DNA of 64,000 bases, taken from the NCBI RefSeq assembly GCF_000013085.1, contig NC_007643.1:2589001-2653000 (forward strand), written 5' to 3'. Each line of letters begins with the position of its first letter. The first letter of the stretch is position 1. Below the pieces are notes generated by a model that was given only the letters and a program-made list of their open reading frames with translations, was not told the DNA's origin and did no database searches. Made by a program: the position numbers and the translations under genes. Shown here in pieces: positions 17,374-26,208 of this stretch. Source of the DNA: Rhodospirillum rubrum ATCC 11170. GTDB lineage: Bacteria; Pseudomonadota; Alphaproteobacteria; Rhodospirillales; Rhodospirillaceae.

Positions 17374-18831
17374 TCAAGGCCGGTGAACATCCCCGCCCAC
17401 CATGGAGCCGTAGACTCTAAGGTACTCTTTGGCGGAGCGTTTCCAACTGAAATCCTGGGACATCCCCCGCTGGCGAACTTTGTTCAGCGTCGCCTTGTCG
17501 CGATACAGCGTCATCGCCCGACCGATCGCCCACTCCAGGGCGTCGGGAAGCGCATGGTCGAACACGATGCCCGTTCCGTTCGGACCATCATCGAGATGGC
17601 TCACCGAATCGGCCAGCCCACCGGTGCGGCGCACCACCGGAATGGTGCCATAGCGCAAGGCGTAAAGCTGGGTCAGCCCGCAGGGCTCGAAGCGCGAAGG
17701 CACCAGCAGGAAATCGGCCGCCCCTTCGATCAGATGGGCCAGATGCTCGTCATAGCCGACATGGACGGCCGCCGCCCCGGGATAGCGCCCGACGATGTCG
17801 TTCAAGGCCGCTTCAAGGCCGGTGTCGCCGGCGCCGAGAATGGCGACCTGGGCGCCGCCGGCGATCATGCCGGGCAGCGCGGCGACCACCAGATCGATTC
17901 CCTTCTGGGCGACGAAACGGCTGACCAGACCAAACAGCGGGCGATCGCCATCGGCGTCGAGTCCCATCCGCCGCTTGAGCATGTCCTTGTTGATCCGCTT
18001 CCCCGGCGCCGGATCGGCCCCGTCGATGGGCGCGGCCAAATAGGGATCGGTTTGCGGGTTCCAGGCGTTGGAGTCGATGCCGTTCAGAATTCCCGAAAGA
18101 TCGCCCGCCCGCGCCTGCAGCAAGCCTTCCAGCCCCTGGCCGCCGACCGGAGTCTTTATCTCGGCGGCATAACTTGGGCTAACGGTGGCCACGGCTTGGG
18201 CATAGACTATCCCGGCCTTGAGCGTGGAGACCAGCCCATGGAATTCCAAGCCGTTGATCGAGAACTGGCTGCGCGGCAACCCGATCAGATCAAGGATCTC
18301 GGGACCGAACAACCCGCGGTATTCCATGTTGTGGATCGAGAACAAAAAGGGCGGACGGCGCGCCCCCCAGGCATTCAGATAGGCCGGAACCAGTCCGGTC
18401 TGCCAATCGTGGCCGTGCAACACGTCGGGGCGCCAGTCCATCAGGTCGCCGGCGGTGCCGATCATCGCCGCGACCTTGGACAACAAGGCGAATCTTCGGA
18501 AGTTATCGGGCCAGTCGACGCCCGAATACATCATGTAGGGCCCTCCGGTCCGCTCGTACATCGCCGGGCAGTCGAGCAACCACAAGGGGCAGCCGGTATC
18601 GGGCATCGTCCCTTCAAGCAGTCTGGTCTCGCCAACGCCAAGCGGATTACCAAGCGGTACGGTCTTGCCCGTCAGGCGGGCCCGGCGCATGGCGTCGGGA
18701 TAGGCGGGCAGAAGAATGCGGGCATCGACGCCGATGTCGCGCAGGGCGGCGGGCAGAGCCCCCGCCACATCGCCCAATCCGCCGGTCTTGACCAGCGGGT
18801 AGGCCTCGGAAGTCACGAACAAAACCTTCAT
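17374..18831 (-). CDS. glgA: Glycogen synthase (ADP-glucose, GT5)
   Basis: A 485-residue GT5 enzyme that transfers glucose from ADP-glucose to the growing alpha-1,4-glucan. The N-terminus MKVLFVTSEAYPLVKTGGLG includes the KTGGL ADP-glucose motif. The C-terminal Rossmann domain has PSRFEPCGLTQLYALRYG and the following RRTGGLADSV. Length and domain order are normal. It is divergent from glgC (303 bp apart) and upstream of glgP. Confidence 0.96.
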   Translation of the reverse strand: MKVLFVTSEAYPLVKTGGLGDVAGALPAALRDIGVDARILLPAYPDAMRRARLTGKTVPLGNPLGVGETRLLEGTMPDTGCPLWLLDCPAMYERTGGPYMMYSGVDWPDNFRRFALLSKVAAMIGTAGDLMDWRPDVLHGHDWQTGLVPAYLNAWGARRPPFLFSIHNMEYRGLFGPEILDLIGLPRSQFSINGLEFHGLVSTLKAGIVYAQAVATVSPSYAAEIKTPVGGQGLEGLLQARAGDLSGILNGIDSNAWNPQTDPYLAAPIDGADPAPGKRINKDMLKRRMGLDADGDRPLFGLVSRFVAQKGIDLVVAALPGMIAGGAQVAILGAGDTGLEAALNDIVGRYPGAAAVHVGYDEHLAHLIEGAADFLLVPSRFEPCGLTQLYALRYGTIPVVRRTGGLADSVSHLDDGPNGTGIVFDHALPDALEWAIGRAMTLYRDKATLNKVRQRGMSQDFSWKRSAKEYLRVYGSMVGGDVHRP

Positions 18832-19134
18832 CGCCGTCCCGGATCACCCCGTTCCCGGCTTTCGCTGGCCGCCCCAACGGCAGACCCCGACATCCGGGCG
18901 ACCATCACTGCCAAGAAAAGACGTAGCGCACAAGCACCTTTATCGTCGGGCGAGGTTGCCCCCCCTTGCATCTTTATCGTGGGGCGGGACCGCGTCCCCT
19001 GGCTTTTCGACCACGACCCCCCACCCTTTATGCGGTGTTTTTAAAGGAAATGCCCGTGTCTTCCATTTGTCCGGTGCAAGCCTGGGGCGATCCTTCTATA
19101 GTCCGTTTCGAGTGAAAATCATCAGGATACCGCC
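18832..19134. other. Divergent glgA / glgC control region
   Basis: This 303-bp gap must contain the promoters of glgA (minus) and glgC (plus). I could not assign spacing-correct promoter hexamers or an operator with confidence. Confidence 0.35.
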
Positions 19135-20406
19135 ATGGACCAGATTACCGAATTTCAACTCGACATCAATCGGGCGTTGAAGGAAACGCTCGCCTTGGTC
19201 CTGGCGGGAGGCCGCGGTTCGCGTTTGCGCGATCTGACCAATCGGGAATCAAAGCCCGCCGTTCCCTTTGGCGGCAAATACCGCATCATCGATTTCCCGC
19301 TTTCGAACTGCATGAATTCCGGGATCCGCCGCATGTGCGTGATTACCCAGTACCGGGCCCATACCCTGATCCATCACATCCAGCGCGGCTGGGGCTTCCT
19401 GCGCGCCGAAATCGGCGAGTTCGTCGAGCTGTGGCCGGCCCAGCAGCAGACCGACAAGGAGAGCTGGTATCTGGGAACCGCCGACGCCGTCCACCAGAAC
19501 CTTGATCTGATCCGCATGCATGATCCGCGCTTCGTGCTGATCCTGGCGGGCGATCACATCTACAAGCAAGATTACTCGAAGCTTCTCGCCCACCACATCG
19601 CCCGGGGATCGGATTGCACGGTCGCTTGCGTCGACGTTCCGCGCGAAGAGGCCACCGGCTATGGCTGCGTCGAGGTCGACAACGACGACAACATCGTCCA
19701 CTTCCTTGAAAAGCCGGCCAATCCGCCGGGCATCCCCGGCCGCCCCGACCGCGCCTTCGCCTCGATGGGCATCTATATCTTCAATGCCGATTTCCTCTAC
19801 GAAATCCTTGAATCCGATGCGCTGAACGAAGCCAGCCAGCATGACTTCGGCCGCGACATCATTCCCTCGCAGGTCGGCAAGGCGCGCATCGTCGCCCACC
19901 GCTTTTCCCAATCCTGCGTCTATTCGGTCGGCCGCCGCGAACCCTATTGGCGCGACGTCGGCACCGTCGACGCGTACTGGTCGGCCAATATCGATCTGGT
20001 CAGCGTCACCCCGGCCCTGGATCTGTACGACGCCGACTGGCCGATCTGGACCTATCAGATGCAGCGGCCGCCGGCGAAGTTCGTTTTCGACACCGACGAG
20101 CGCCGGGGCATGGCCAAGGACAGCCTGGTTTCGGCGGGCTGCATCGTCTCGGGCGGCGCCGTGACCGGCTCCTTGCTGTTCAACGACGTGCGGGTGAATT
20201 CCTATAGCTCGGTCATCGATACGGTGATCTTGCCGATGGGCGACATCGGCCGCCATGCCCGCCTGACCAAATGCATCCTCGATACCGGTTGTCGCATTCC
20301 CGAAGGGCTGGTCATCGGCGAGGATCCGATCCTCGACGCCAAGCGCTTCCACGTCACCGAACAGGGCATCACCCTGGTCACGCCAGACCGCCTCGCCCTG
20401 CTCTAA
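19135..20406 (+). CDS. glgC: Glucose-1-phosphate adenylyltransferase
   Basis: A 423-residue ADP-glucose pyrophosphorylase, the committed step of glycogen synthesis (glucose-1-phosphate plus ATP gives ADP-glucose). It has the nucleotide loop LALVLAGGRGSRLRDLT, the KPAVPFGGKYRIIDFPLSN motif, the catalytic WYLGTADAVHQN region and FLEKPANPPG for the sugar phosphate. The C-terminal left-handed helix repeats end at LLALL-like residues. It faces away from glgA. The family is allosterically activated by glycolytic intermediates; that is family knowledge, not visible here. Confidence 0.97.
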   Translation: MDQITEFQLDINRALKETLALVLAGGRGSRLRDLTNRESKPAVPFGGKYRIIDFPLSNCMNSGIRRMCVITQYRAHTLIHHIQRGWGFLRAEIGEFVELWPAQQQTDKESWYLGTADAVHQNLDLIRMHDPRFVLILAGDHIYKQDYSKLLAHHIARGSDCTVACVDVPREEATGYGCVEVDNDDNIVHFLEKPANPPGIPGRPDRAFASMGIYIFNADFLYEILESDALNEASQHDFGRDIIPSQVGKARIVAHRFSQSCVYSVGRREPYWRDVGTVDAYWSANIDLVSVTPALDLYDADWPIWTYQMQRPPAKFVFDTDERRGMAKDSLVSAGCIVSGGAVTGSLLFNDVRVNSYSSVIDTVILPMGDIGRHARLTKCILDTGCRIPEGLVIGEDPILDAKRFHVTEQGITLVTPDRLALL

Positions 20407-20442
20407 AATATCCGTGATGTTCAAGCGTGTTTTGGCATCCAA

Positions 20443-20469
20443 GGACGCCCTGCCTTAAGCAGGGCGTCC
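20443..20469 (+). terminator. Strong hairpin after glgC
   Basis: GGACGCCCTGC (20443-20453) and GCAGGGCGTCC (20459-20469) form a perfect 11-bp stem with a 5-nt loop, 37 bp beyond the glgC stop. No T-run follows directly; a T-rich run appears 40 bp further on (about 20512-20519). Confidence 0.55.
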
Positions 20470-20597
20470 GTGAGTACGACCATCTTTCGCATGGTAGCGG
20501 TTACGGCGACTTTTTTTTAAGCTTTCCCGTGGCGACGAGTTAGCCCTACTTGGTCTTGCTCCAGATTCGCCGGGCTCACCCGGCAAACGTCCGCCGT

Positions 20598-21527
20598 TCA
20601 GGAAAAGGCCGCGCGGATTTCCATGTAGCTGTTGTAATCAACAAGATCCTCCTGGGTGGTCAGGCGGAGTGTGCGTTGGCTTAGGGCCGAGAAAATCTGC
20701 ATGTATTTGTGATGTGCGGCCTCGCTGAACGACAGCGGGATGTAGCGCATCTGGTTCATGTGTTCCTGCATTTTCATCATGAAGATCGCGGGATTTAGAT
20801 AATCGCGCAGTTCGGCCGAAGGCCAAATCACGCCGTCTCCGCCATAACGAGATTCGATCTCGGAGTTGCACCCATCTTTGCAGGACAGGCACCCATCTTT
20901 GCAGGACAGGTGGACGGACGTGACTTGCGAGATGTTGTAGTCATGTCGAAATAGGATCGTCCCCCAACCGGGGCGAAGAATGCTGTCTTGCAGGAGATCA
21001 TTTCTACAAACCTCACAGAGCAGCGGGATCAAATTACCGAAGGTGGGGTGGACCGGACGCAGGGCAGCCAAGCTCCACGGCATGTATTGCGCCATAAGCA
21101 AGGTCATTCCCCTCGAGATGAGTAGTTCCGCGATCCGGGCGCCATCGAAGAATTCCACAGCCTGCACATCCTGGGGAGATTTGGATCCCTCGATTCGGTC
21201 GATCAGGCCTTGAGACGGGATTGTGGAATAAAACCCCATGAATCCGTTCGCCTGATGCTGACGGACCCGAGCGGGGACATCATTTTCGACCATGGGAGTT
21301 ACCGAAGCGCCACTGATTGCGTTGTGCTTGCAACTCACCAGCCAGACGAATTTGCGTTGGTTCCCGTCCTGATCTGGCATAAGCTGGCTGACTGCCATAT
21401 CTCGGCCACGGTCAGCCCCTCGTCCGGGCGGGATCTCAATTGTGAAGCCCAGTTGCCGCAGGAACGCCTGGGCGAACAATTCCCATTGCTCTCCGTTTGG
21501 AATTTCCTTGAAGTCGATCATTCTCAT
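20598..21527 (-). CDS. Mrr-like PD-(D/E)XK restriction endonuclease homologue with Cys-rich insert
   Basis: A 309-residue protein. Residues 1-140 look like the Mrr catalytic domain: QWELFAQAFLRQLGF, GRGADRGRDMAV (Asp43) and WLVSCKHN, where the usual QxK is SxK (Ser65, Lys67). The second half has CEVC (171-174) and two back-to-back CKDGC units (209-213 and 216-220), suggesting a zinc knuckle; the duplicated unit comes from a 21-bp tandem repeat. The ATG overlaps the stop of the upstream gene (ATGA), so the two are translationally coupled. GC content is lower than in the flanks, which suggests transfer. Likely DNA cleavage in defense, but no methylase is adjacent. Confidence 0.65.
   Translation of the reverse strand: MRMIDFKEIPNGEQWELFAQAFLRQLGFTIEIPPGRGADRGRDMAVSQLMPDQDGNQRKFVWLVSCKHNAISGASVTPMVENDVPARVRQHQANGFMGFYSTIPSQGLIDRIEGSKSPQDVQAVEFFDGARIAELLISRGMTLLMAQYMPWSLAALRPVHPTFGNLIPLLCEVCRNDLLQDSILRPGWGTILFRHDYNISQVTSVHLSCKDGCLSCKDGCNSEIESRYGGDGVIWPSAELRDYLNPAIFMMKMQEHMNQMRYIPLSFSEAAHHKYMQIFSALSQRTLRLTTQEDLVDYNSYMEIRAAFS
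20869..20910. repeat. Perfect 21-bp tandem duplication inside the nuclease gene
   Basis: Two identical 21-bp units (20869-20889 and 20890-20910; each begins CACCCATCTTTGC on the plus strand) encode a doubled LSCKDGC heptapeptide. Because both copies are identical at the DNA level, the duplication is probably recent and could expand or contract by slippage. Confidence 0.9.
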
Positions 21528-22081
21528 CTCTGCCCAATCGGAGTGACGTTGGACGGGCGCGATCCCCGGATGTACCCCGCCGCCGCCAGCATCTCCTCAA
21601 CGAGATCGCTCAACGCCTCGGAGATCTCGTCCGCGATATCCGTCGGCCGCGCCAGCACCTGGGCATCGGTGTAATTCATCACCCGGCACGTGGCATCCAT
21701 CAGACCTCGATCCCGGGCAATCGCCTCGGGAGCACGTTGGCGTCCGTCCCGGGCGTCCAGGGTTACCGCCAGCAGGCGCCGATCATCGCCCTGGCAGCAC
21801 CGGAACAAAAAGTCCGCCGTGTGGCCGCCGACCTTGACCCGGTAGCCCATGATGGTGCCCCAGGCCGGATCTGAGTGCACATCCCAGGCCGCGCGGAATT
21901 CGACCTTCTCGTAACCGTCGATGATGGTCAGTAGATAGCCCGCCAGCAGCAACTCAGCCTCGCGTTCGTCGCCAGTCTGGAGCGCGGCGTAATTGGTGGC
22001 CCAGCGTTCCTGGTAATGGAGTTTGGCGGACTCAGCCTGTTCGTCAACATGACGTTGCAGGGCCTCTTCGGGGATGCTCAT
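21524..22081 (-). CDS. Unknown protein, possible PD-(D/E)XK-type (DUF559-like) nuclease relative
   Basis: A 185-residue protein that I do not recognise firmly. After a helical N-terminus it has YRVKVGGHTADFLFRC, LLAVTLDARDG and a helix with RDRGLMDATCRVMNYTDAQVL, which follows the general order of DUF559/Vsr-like nuclease folds (strand with Asp, strand with acidic residue, then RD..R helix), but the catalytic Lys is not evident. The start at 22081 is chosen over a longer frame with no ribosome site. It overlaps the Mrr-like gene by 4 bp, so they form one transcription unit. The functional call is inference. Confidence 0.5.
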   Translation of the reverse strand: MSIPEEALQRHVDEQAESAKLHYQERWATNYAALQTGDEREAELLLAGYLLTIIDGYEKVEFRAAWDVHSDPAWGTIMGYRVKVGGHTADFLFRCCQGDDRRLLAVTLDARDGRQRAPEAIARDRGLMDATCRVMNYTDAQVLARPTDIADEISEALSDLVEEMLAAAGYIRGSRPSNVTPIGQR

Positions 22082-22406
22082 GGATGGCGACCTTCGGTTG
22101 TGGCTGCTGCCTCCGAAATTGCCCCATCTGATAGCGGACAGCAACAGGGAGAGACGCGCAGCGGCGAGGAGGAAGCCGCAGTCTCGCCTCACGTCACTGG
22201 ATCATAGGAAAGACCAGACGCACTCATGAACACAAAACAATGCTGCGCCACCCAAACTACCGGATGCCGCCTGGATCAATCCGCATCAGAATGCGACGAT
22301 TATCTGCTTGACTATCAAGACCTTAGGACGGCGTGCGGGGACCAAGCGCCCCGCACGCCGCCTTAAAAATATCAGTCCGGGGGGACGCCCCCCGGCCCCC
22401 GCTTTT
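22082..22406. other. Intergenic region with a 12-bp hairpin
   Basis: Between the nuclease pair and the threonine aldolase gene. CGGCGTGCGGGG (22329-22340) and CCCCGCACGCCG (22349-22360) form a perfect 12-bp stem with an 8-nt loop, about 45 bp beyond the stop of the aldolase gene. It is the likely terminator for that gene although no T-run follows. The promoter of the nuclease pair should lie within 22082-22300. No gene is seen. Confidence 0.45.
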
Positions 22407-23456
22407 TCAACGCCCGGCGGCGATGGCCCGGGCGTCGGCGAGGAAGGCTTCGACATCCTCGTCGGTGGTTTCAAAGCTGGTCACCAGCCGCACCGCCTGC
22501 GGGCCATGGGCCGGCCACGGATAGAAGGCATGGCCGCGTCCGCGCAGGCCGTCGCTCAACGGCTGGTCGAAGGCGACAAAGGCCATATTGGCCTCGACCG
22601 GGGCGACCAGTCTGGCGCCCGGAACCGTATCGAGGCCGGCGCCCAGCCGTTGCGCCAGACCATTGGCGTGGCGGGCGGCGCTCAGCCAGCGCCCCTCGGA
22701 CAGCCAGGCGACCAACTGGGCCGACAGAAACCGCATTTTTGAAACCAGATGGCCGGATTTCTTGCGCCGATAGGCCAGGGTTTCGGCCAGGGCGGGATCG
22801 AAGACCACCACCGCCTCGGCGGCCAGGGCACCGCCCTTGGTCGCCCCCAACGACAGGATATCGACCCCGGCTTTCCAGGTCAGGTCGGCCGGCGAGCAGC
22901 CGAGGGCGGCCAGGGTGCCGGCGAAGCGGGCGCCATCCATATGCAGCCCCAGCGAAAACGTCCGGCAGACATCGGCGATGGCCGCGACATCGGCCGGAGC
23001 GTACAGGGTGCCGCCCTCGCTGACGGTGGTGATCGTCACCGCGCTGGGCCGGGCGACATGGACGGGATGATCCGACCCGGCGGCCTGGGTGACCGCCGCG
23101 CGCAGGGCCTGGGGATCGAGGCGGCTGTCGCGCCCGCCAATCCCGATCAGCTTGGCCCCGCCGGTGAAAAACTCCGGCGCGCCGCATTCATCGACCATCA
23201 CATGGGCTTCGTCGTGACAATAGACCGCGCCCCAGGGCGGGGTCAGACAGGCCAGGGCCAGGGAATTGGCCGCCGTGCCGGTGGCGACGGGAAAAACCAT
23301 CGCCGGGCGCTCGAAAATCTCGGCCACCAGGGCATCGAGCCGGGCGCTCCACGGATCGGCGCCATAGGGCATGGCCGCGCCGCGCCCGGCTTCGACCAGG
23401 GCATCGAGCACCGCCGGCAGGGCGCCGGCGACATTGTCACTGCAAAGATTGACCAT
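22407..23456 (-). CDS. Threonine aldolase / beta-eliminating lyase family PLP enzyme
   Basis: A 349-residue fold-type I PLP enzyme of the low-specificity L-threonine aldolase group, which cleaves threonine or related beta-hydroxy amino acids to glycine and an aldehyde. It has GTAANSLALACL (phosphate binding), CHDEAHVMVDECGAPEF, HMDGARFAG (Asp to the pyridine N) and SLGATKGGALAAEA with the Schiff-base lysine. The ATG at 23456 starts at MVNLCSDNVAG, the family N-terminus; a longer frame upstream is not conserved. Confidence 0.9.
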   Translation of the reverse strand: MVNLCSDNVAGALPAVLDALVEAGRGAAMPYGADPWSARLDALVAEIFERPAMVFPVATGTAANSLALACLTPPWGAVYCHDEAHVMVDECGAPEFFTGGAKLIGIGGRDSRLDPQALRAAVTQAAGSDHPVHVARPSAVTITTVSEGGTLYAPADVAAIADVCRTFSLGLHMDGARFAGTLAALGCSPADLTWKAGVDILSLGATKGGALAAEAVVVFDPALAETLAYRRKKSGHLVSKMRFLSAQLVAWLSEGRWLSAARHANGLAQRLGAGLDTVPGARLVAPVEANMAFVAFDQPLSDGLRGRGHAFYPWPAHGPQAVRLVTSFETTDEDVEAFLADARAIAAGR

Positions 23457-23702
23457 CGGGGGACGCTGTCCTTCTGGGGAGGGCCTGGAGCAAAAGGGAT
23501 GGCACGCCATCCGCCTTCGCCGATCCTTCCACGACCTCAAAGGAGAAACAACCTGTTAGGCGATGGTGAAAAGCCCTTGCGCCACGCGGGAAAGCCTCGT
23601 TAGGCTCACAAAGAGACAAGGGGTGTGCAACCATCGCGGCCCTGCCCACAGACCGGGCATTTTCGCCCGGCGACCGTGTATAGTCAAAGGAGCCCGATCC
23701 GG

Positions 23703-24479
23703 ATGGCCGGCGGAACAATCGCCTTGCAGGTCAAGGATATTCACAAGACCTTCGGCCGACTGGAGGTCTTGAAGGGTATTTCCCTGACCGCCCGCGACGG
23801 AGACGTGATCTCGATCCTCGGCTCGTCGGGCTCAGGGAAAAGCACCTTCCTGCGCTGCATCAACCTGCTTGAGGCCCCCGATCGCGGCGAGATCAGCCTG
23901 CGCGGGCAGGATCTGGCCCTGCGCCCCGATCGCGGCGGCGGGCTGACCGCCCGCGACGCCCGGCAGTTGGCCGCCTTCCGCGCCCGCATCGGCTTCGTTT
24001 TCCAAAGCTTCAACCTGTGGCCCCATCTGACCATCCTTGAAAACGTCATGGAGGCGCCGGTCCACGTCAAGGGACTGCCCAAGGCCCAGGCCCGCGAGAA
24101 GGCGATGGCCCTGCTGGCCAAGGTCGGCATCGCCGAAAAGCGCGACCATTATCCCGCGCATTTGTCGGGTGGCCAGCAGCAGCGCGCCGCCATCGCCCGC
24201 GCCCTGGCCATGGAGCCCGAGGTCATCTTGTTCGACGAGCCGACCAGCGCGCTCGATCCCGAACTGGTGGCCGAGGTGCTTGGCGTCATCCGCGCCCTGG
24301 CCGAAGAAGGGCGGACCATGCTGATCGTCACCCATGAAATGACCTTCGCCCGCGACGTATCCTCCGAGGTGGTGTTTCTCCACCAGGGCCACATCGAGGA
24401 ACAGGGTCCGCCCGCCCAGATGTTCTCCCAGCCCAGATCGGACCGGGTTCGTCAGTTCCTGACGAACCACCTCCACTAG
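23703..24479 (+). CDS. Polar amino acid ABC transporter ATP-binding protein
   Basis: A 258-residue ATPase of the HisP/GlnQ group. It has Walker A (GSSGSGKST), Q-loop region FVFQSFNLWPHLT, the signature LSGGQQQRAAIARAL, Walker B (VILFDEPTSALDPE) and the switch histidine in IVTHEM. It powers uptake by the two permeases encoded downstream. The start at 23703 follows AAAGGAG by 11 bp. Gene order ATPase, binding protein, permease, permease indicates one operon. Confidence 0.93.
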   Translation: MAGGTIALQVKDIHKTFGRLEVLKGISLTARDGDVISILGSSGSGKSTFLRCINLLEAPDRGEISLRGQDLALRPDRGGGLTARDARQLAAFRARIGFVFQSFNLWPHLTILENVMEAPVHVKGLPKAQAREKAMALLAKVGIAEKRDHYPAHLSGGQQQRAAIARALAMEPEVILFDEPTSALDPELVAEVLGVIRALAEEGRTMLIVTHEMTFARDVSSEVVFLHQGHIEEQGPPAQMFSQPRSDRVRQFLTNHLH

Positions 24480-24578
24480 GCCGGGCATCCCGTCGGGGGA
24501 CGGGGAAACACCCCGGCTCCCGTCCAAAGGGGTCCGCCGTCCCGGGCTCCACCAGACAGGCACAGGAAAACGACGACC

Positions 24579-25370
24579 ATGATCAGCATGAAGAAGACAG
24601 CGACCGCGTTGTTCGCCGCCGCCGGGATCCTCCTGGGCGGCCAGGCCGTCACCATGGCCCTGGGCGTTGCCGACGCCCGGGCGGAAACCATCCGCTTCGC
24701 CACCGAAGGCGCCTTCCCGCCGTTCAACTTCACCGATGCCGCCGGCAAGCCCCAGGGCTTCGATATCGACATCGCCAATGCGCTGTGCGCCCAGTTGAAG
24801 GCCGAGTGCAGCATGGTCACCCAGGATTGGGATGGCATCATTCCCGGACTGCTGGCCAAGAAGTACGACGCCATCATCGCCTCGATGTCGATCACCCCCG
24901 AGCGTCAGCAGAGCGTCTTGTTCACCGACGCCTATTATAACAACCAGTTCCATTTCGTCGGCCCGAAGGGCAAGGATTTCGATCTGAGCAAGGCCGGCCT
25001 GAAGGGCAAGGCCATCGGCGCCCAGCGCGCCACCGTCTCCTCGCAGTGGATCGAGGACACCCTTGGCGACACCGTCAGCCTCAACCTTTATGACACCGCC
25101 GAAGAGGCCTATCTCGACCTCGAAGCCGGCCGCGTCGATTTGCTGCTCAACGACACCTATCCCACCTACGACTGGCTCAACAGCCCGGCCGGCCAAGCCT
25201 ATGAACTCAAGGGCGAATCGGTGATCAAGGACGACGTCGTCGGCATCGCCTTGCGCAAGGACGACACCGCCCTGGCCGCCAAGCTCAATGGCGCGCTCAA
25301 GGAAATCATCGCCAATGGCACCTATGCCAAGATCAACGAGAAGTACTTCCCCTTCAGCCTGCTGAACTAG
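24579..25370 (+). CDS. Amino acid ABC transporter periplasmic binding protein (LAO/HisJ-like)
   Basis: A 263-residue family 3 solute-binding protein with a Sec signal peptide (about 1-35, ending VADARA) and the mature start ETIRFATEGAFPPFNF. The segments GFDIDIANALCAQL, WDGIIPGLLAKKYDAIIASM and TPERQQSVLFTDAYY match lysine/arginine/ornithine and histidine binding proteins. Basic amino acids are the likely ligands by family resemblance. An AGGAA site precedes the first ATG; a second ATG three codons in is also possible. Confidence 0.92.
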   Translation: MISMKKTATALFAAAGILLGGQAVTMALGVADARAETIRFATEGAFPPFNFTDAAGKPQGFDIDIANALCAQLKAECSMVTQDWDGIIPGLLAKKYDAIIASMSITPERQQSVLFTDAYYNNQFHFVGPKGKDFDLSKAGLKGKAIGAQRATVSSQWIEDTLGDTVSLNLYDTAEEAYLDLEAGRVDLLLNDTYPTYDWLNSPAGQAYELKGESVIKDDVVGIALRKDDTALAAKLNGALKEIIANGTYAKINEKYFPFSLLN

Positions 25371-25393
25371 GGTTAGGGGTAGAAGACCTTTCG

Positions 25394-25478
25394 GGGGGCG
25401 CTCCCCGGGAAGACGGTGGGTGTGATCCGGGCGTAAGGCTTGGGGATCGCGCCCTGAACCGGCCCGGGGAGCGCCCCC
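25394..25478. repeat. 16-bp perfect inverted repeat between binding protein and permease genes
   Basis: GGGGGCGCTCCCCGGG (25394-25409) and CCCGGGGAGCGCCCCC (25463-25478) can pair into a long stem with a 53-nt loop in the 127-bp gap. Its placement just after the binding protein gene fits an mRNA stabiliser or partial terminator that keeps binding protein expression above permease expression. Confidence 0.6.
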
Positions 25479-25497
25479 AAAGCTTGCGGGGGATAGG

Positions 25498-26196
25498 ATG
25501 GATTTCCAAGGCTACGGCGACCTGCTGATCACGGGCGCCGCGATGACCATCAAGCTGGTACTGGGCGCGGTGAGCTTCGGGCTGGTTCTCGGCCTGATCG
25601 GAACCACGCTCAAGCTGTCGCGCAACGCCCTGGCCCGGGCCGTCGGCAACGCCTATACCGACCTGTTCCGCGGGCTGCCCGAACTGCTGGTCGTGCTGAT
25701 CATGTATTACGGCGCCGAGGCCCTGGTGCGCTGGCTGGTCAACGACGTGCTGGCCCTTGATGTCGCCGTCTCGATCAGCCCCTATGTCGGCGGCGTGCTG
25801 TCGCTCGGGCTGATCTTCGGCGCCTATGCCAGCGAGGTGTTTCGCGGCGCCATCCTCGCCATCCCGCGCGGCCATGTCGAAGCCGCCCGCGCCTTCGGCA
25901 TGGGCCCGGTCCTCACCTACCGGCGGATCATCCTGCCCCAGGTGTGGCGGGTCGCCCTGCCCGGCCTGGGTAATCTGTTCCTGGTCTCGCTCAAGGATAC
26001 CGCCCTGGTCTCGGCGATCGGCTTGAACGAGCTGATGCGCTCGGCCAATATCGCCGGGCGATCGACCCGGGATTATTTCACCTTCCTGCTGGCCGCCGCC
26101 TTTTTGTATCTGGCGATGACAATGGTCAGCATGGCCGTTATCGCCCTTCTTGAACGCCGGGCCAATCGCGGCCATGTCGGCGCGGCCGGGCACTGA
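25498..26196 (+). CDS. Amino acid ABC transporter permease (HisQ-like)
   Basis: A 232-residue inner membrane permease with about five helices. The DLFRGLPELLVVLIMYYG segment near residue 57 and the EAA loop (EAARAFGMGPVLTYRRIILPQ) that docks on the ATPase are typical of the HisMQ family. It is followed 12 bp later by a second permease gene, so the channel is a heterodimer. Confidence 0.92.
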   Translation: MDFQGYGDLLITGAAMTIKLVLGAVSFGLVLGLIGTTLKLSRNALARAVGNAYTDLFRGLPELLVVLIMYYGAEALVRWLVNDVLALDVAVSISPYVGGVLSLGLIFGAYASEVFRGAILAIPRGHVEAARAFGMGPVLTYRRIILPQVWRVALPGLGNLFLVSLKDTALVSAIGLNELMRSANIAGRSTRDYFTFLLAAAFLYLAMTMVSMAVIALLERRANRGHVGAAGH

Positions 26197-26208
26197 GGAA
26201 CGCGATCG

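Noticed and set aside
23832-25196. 454-codon minus-strand open frame across the ABC ATPase and binding protein genes
   Set aside because: It lies antisense to two well-supported genes and its translation has no recognisable domain.
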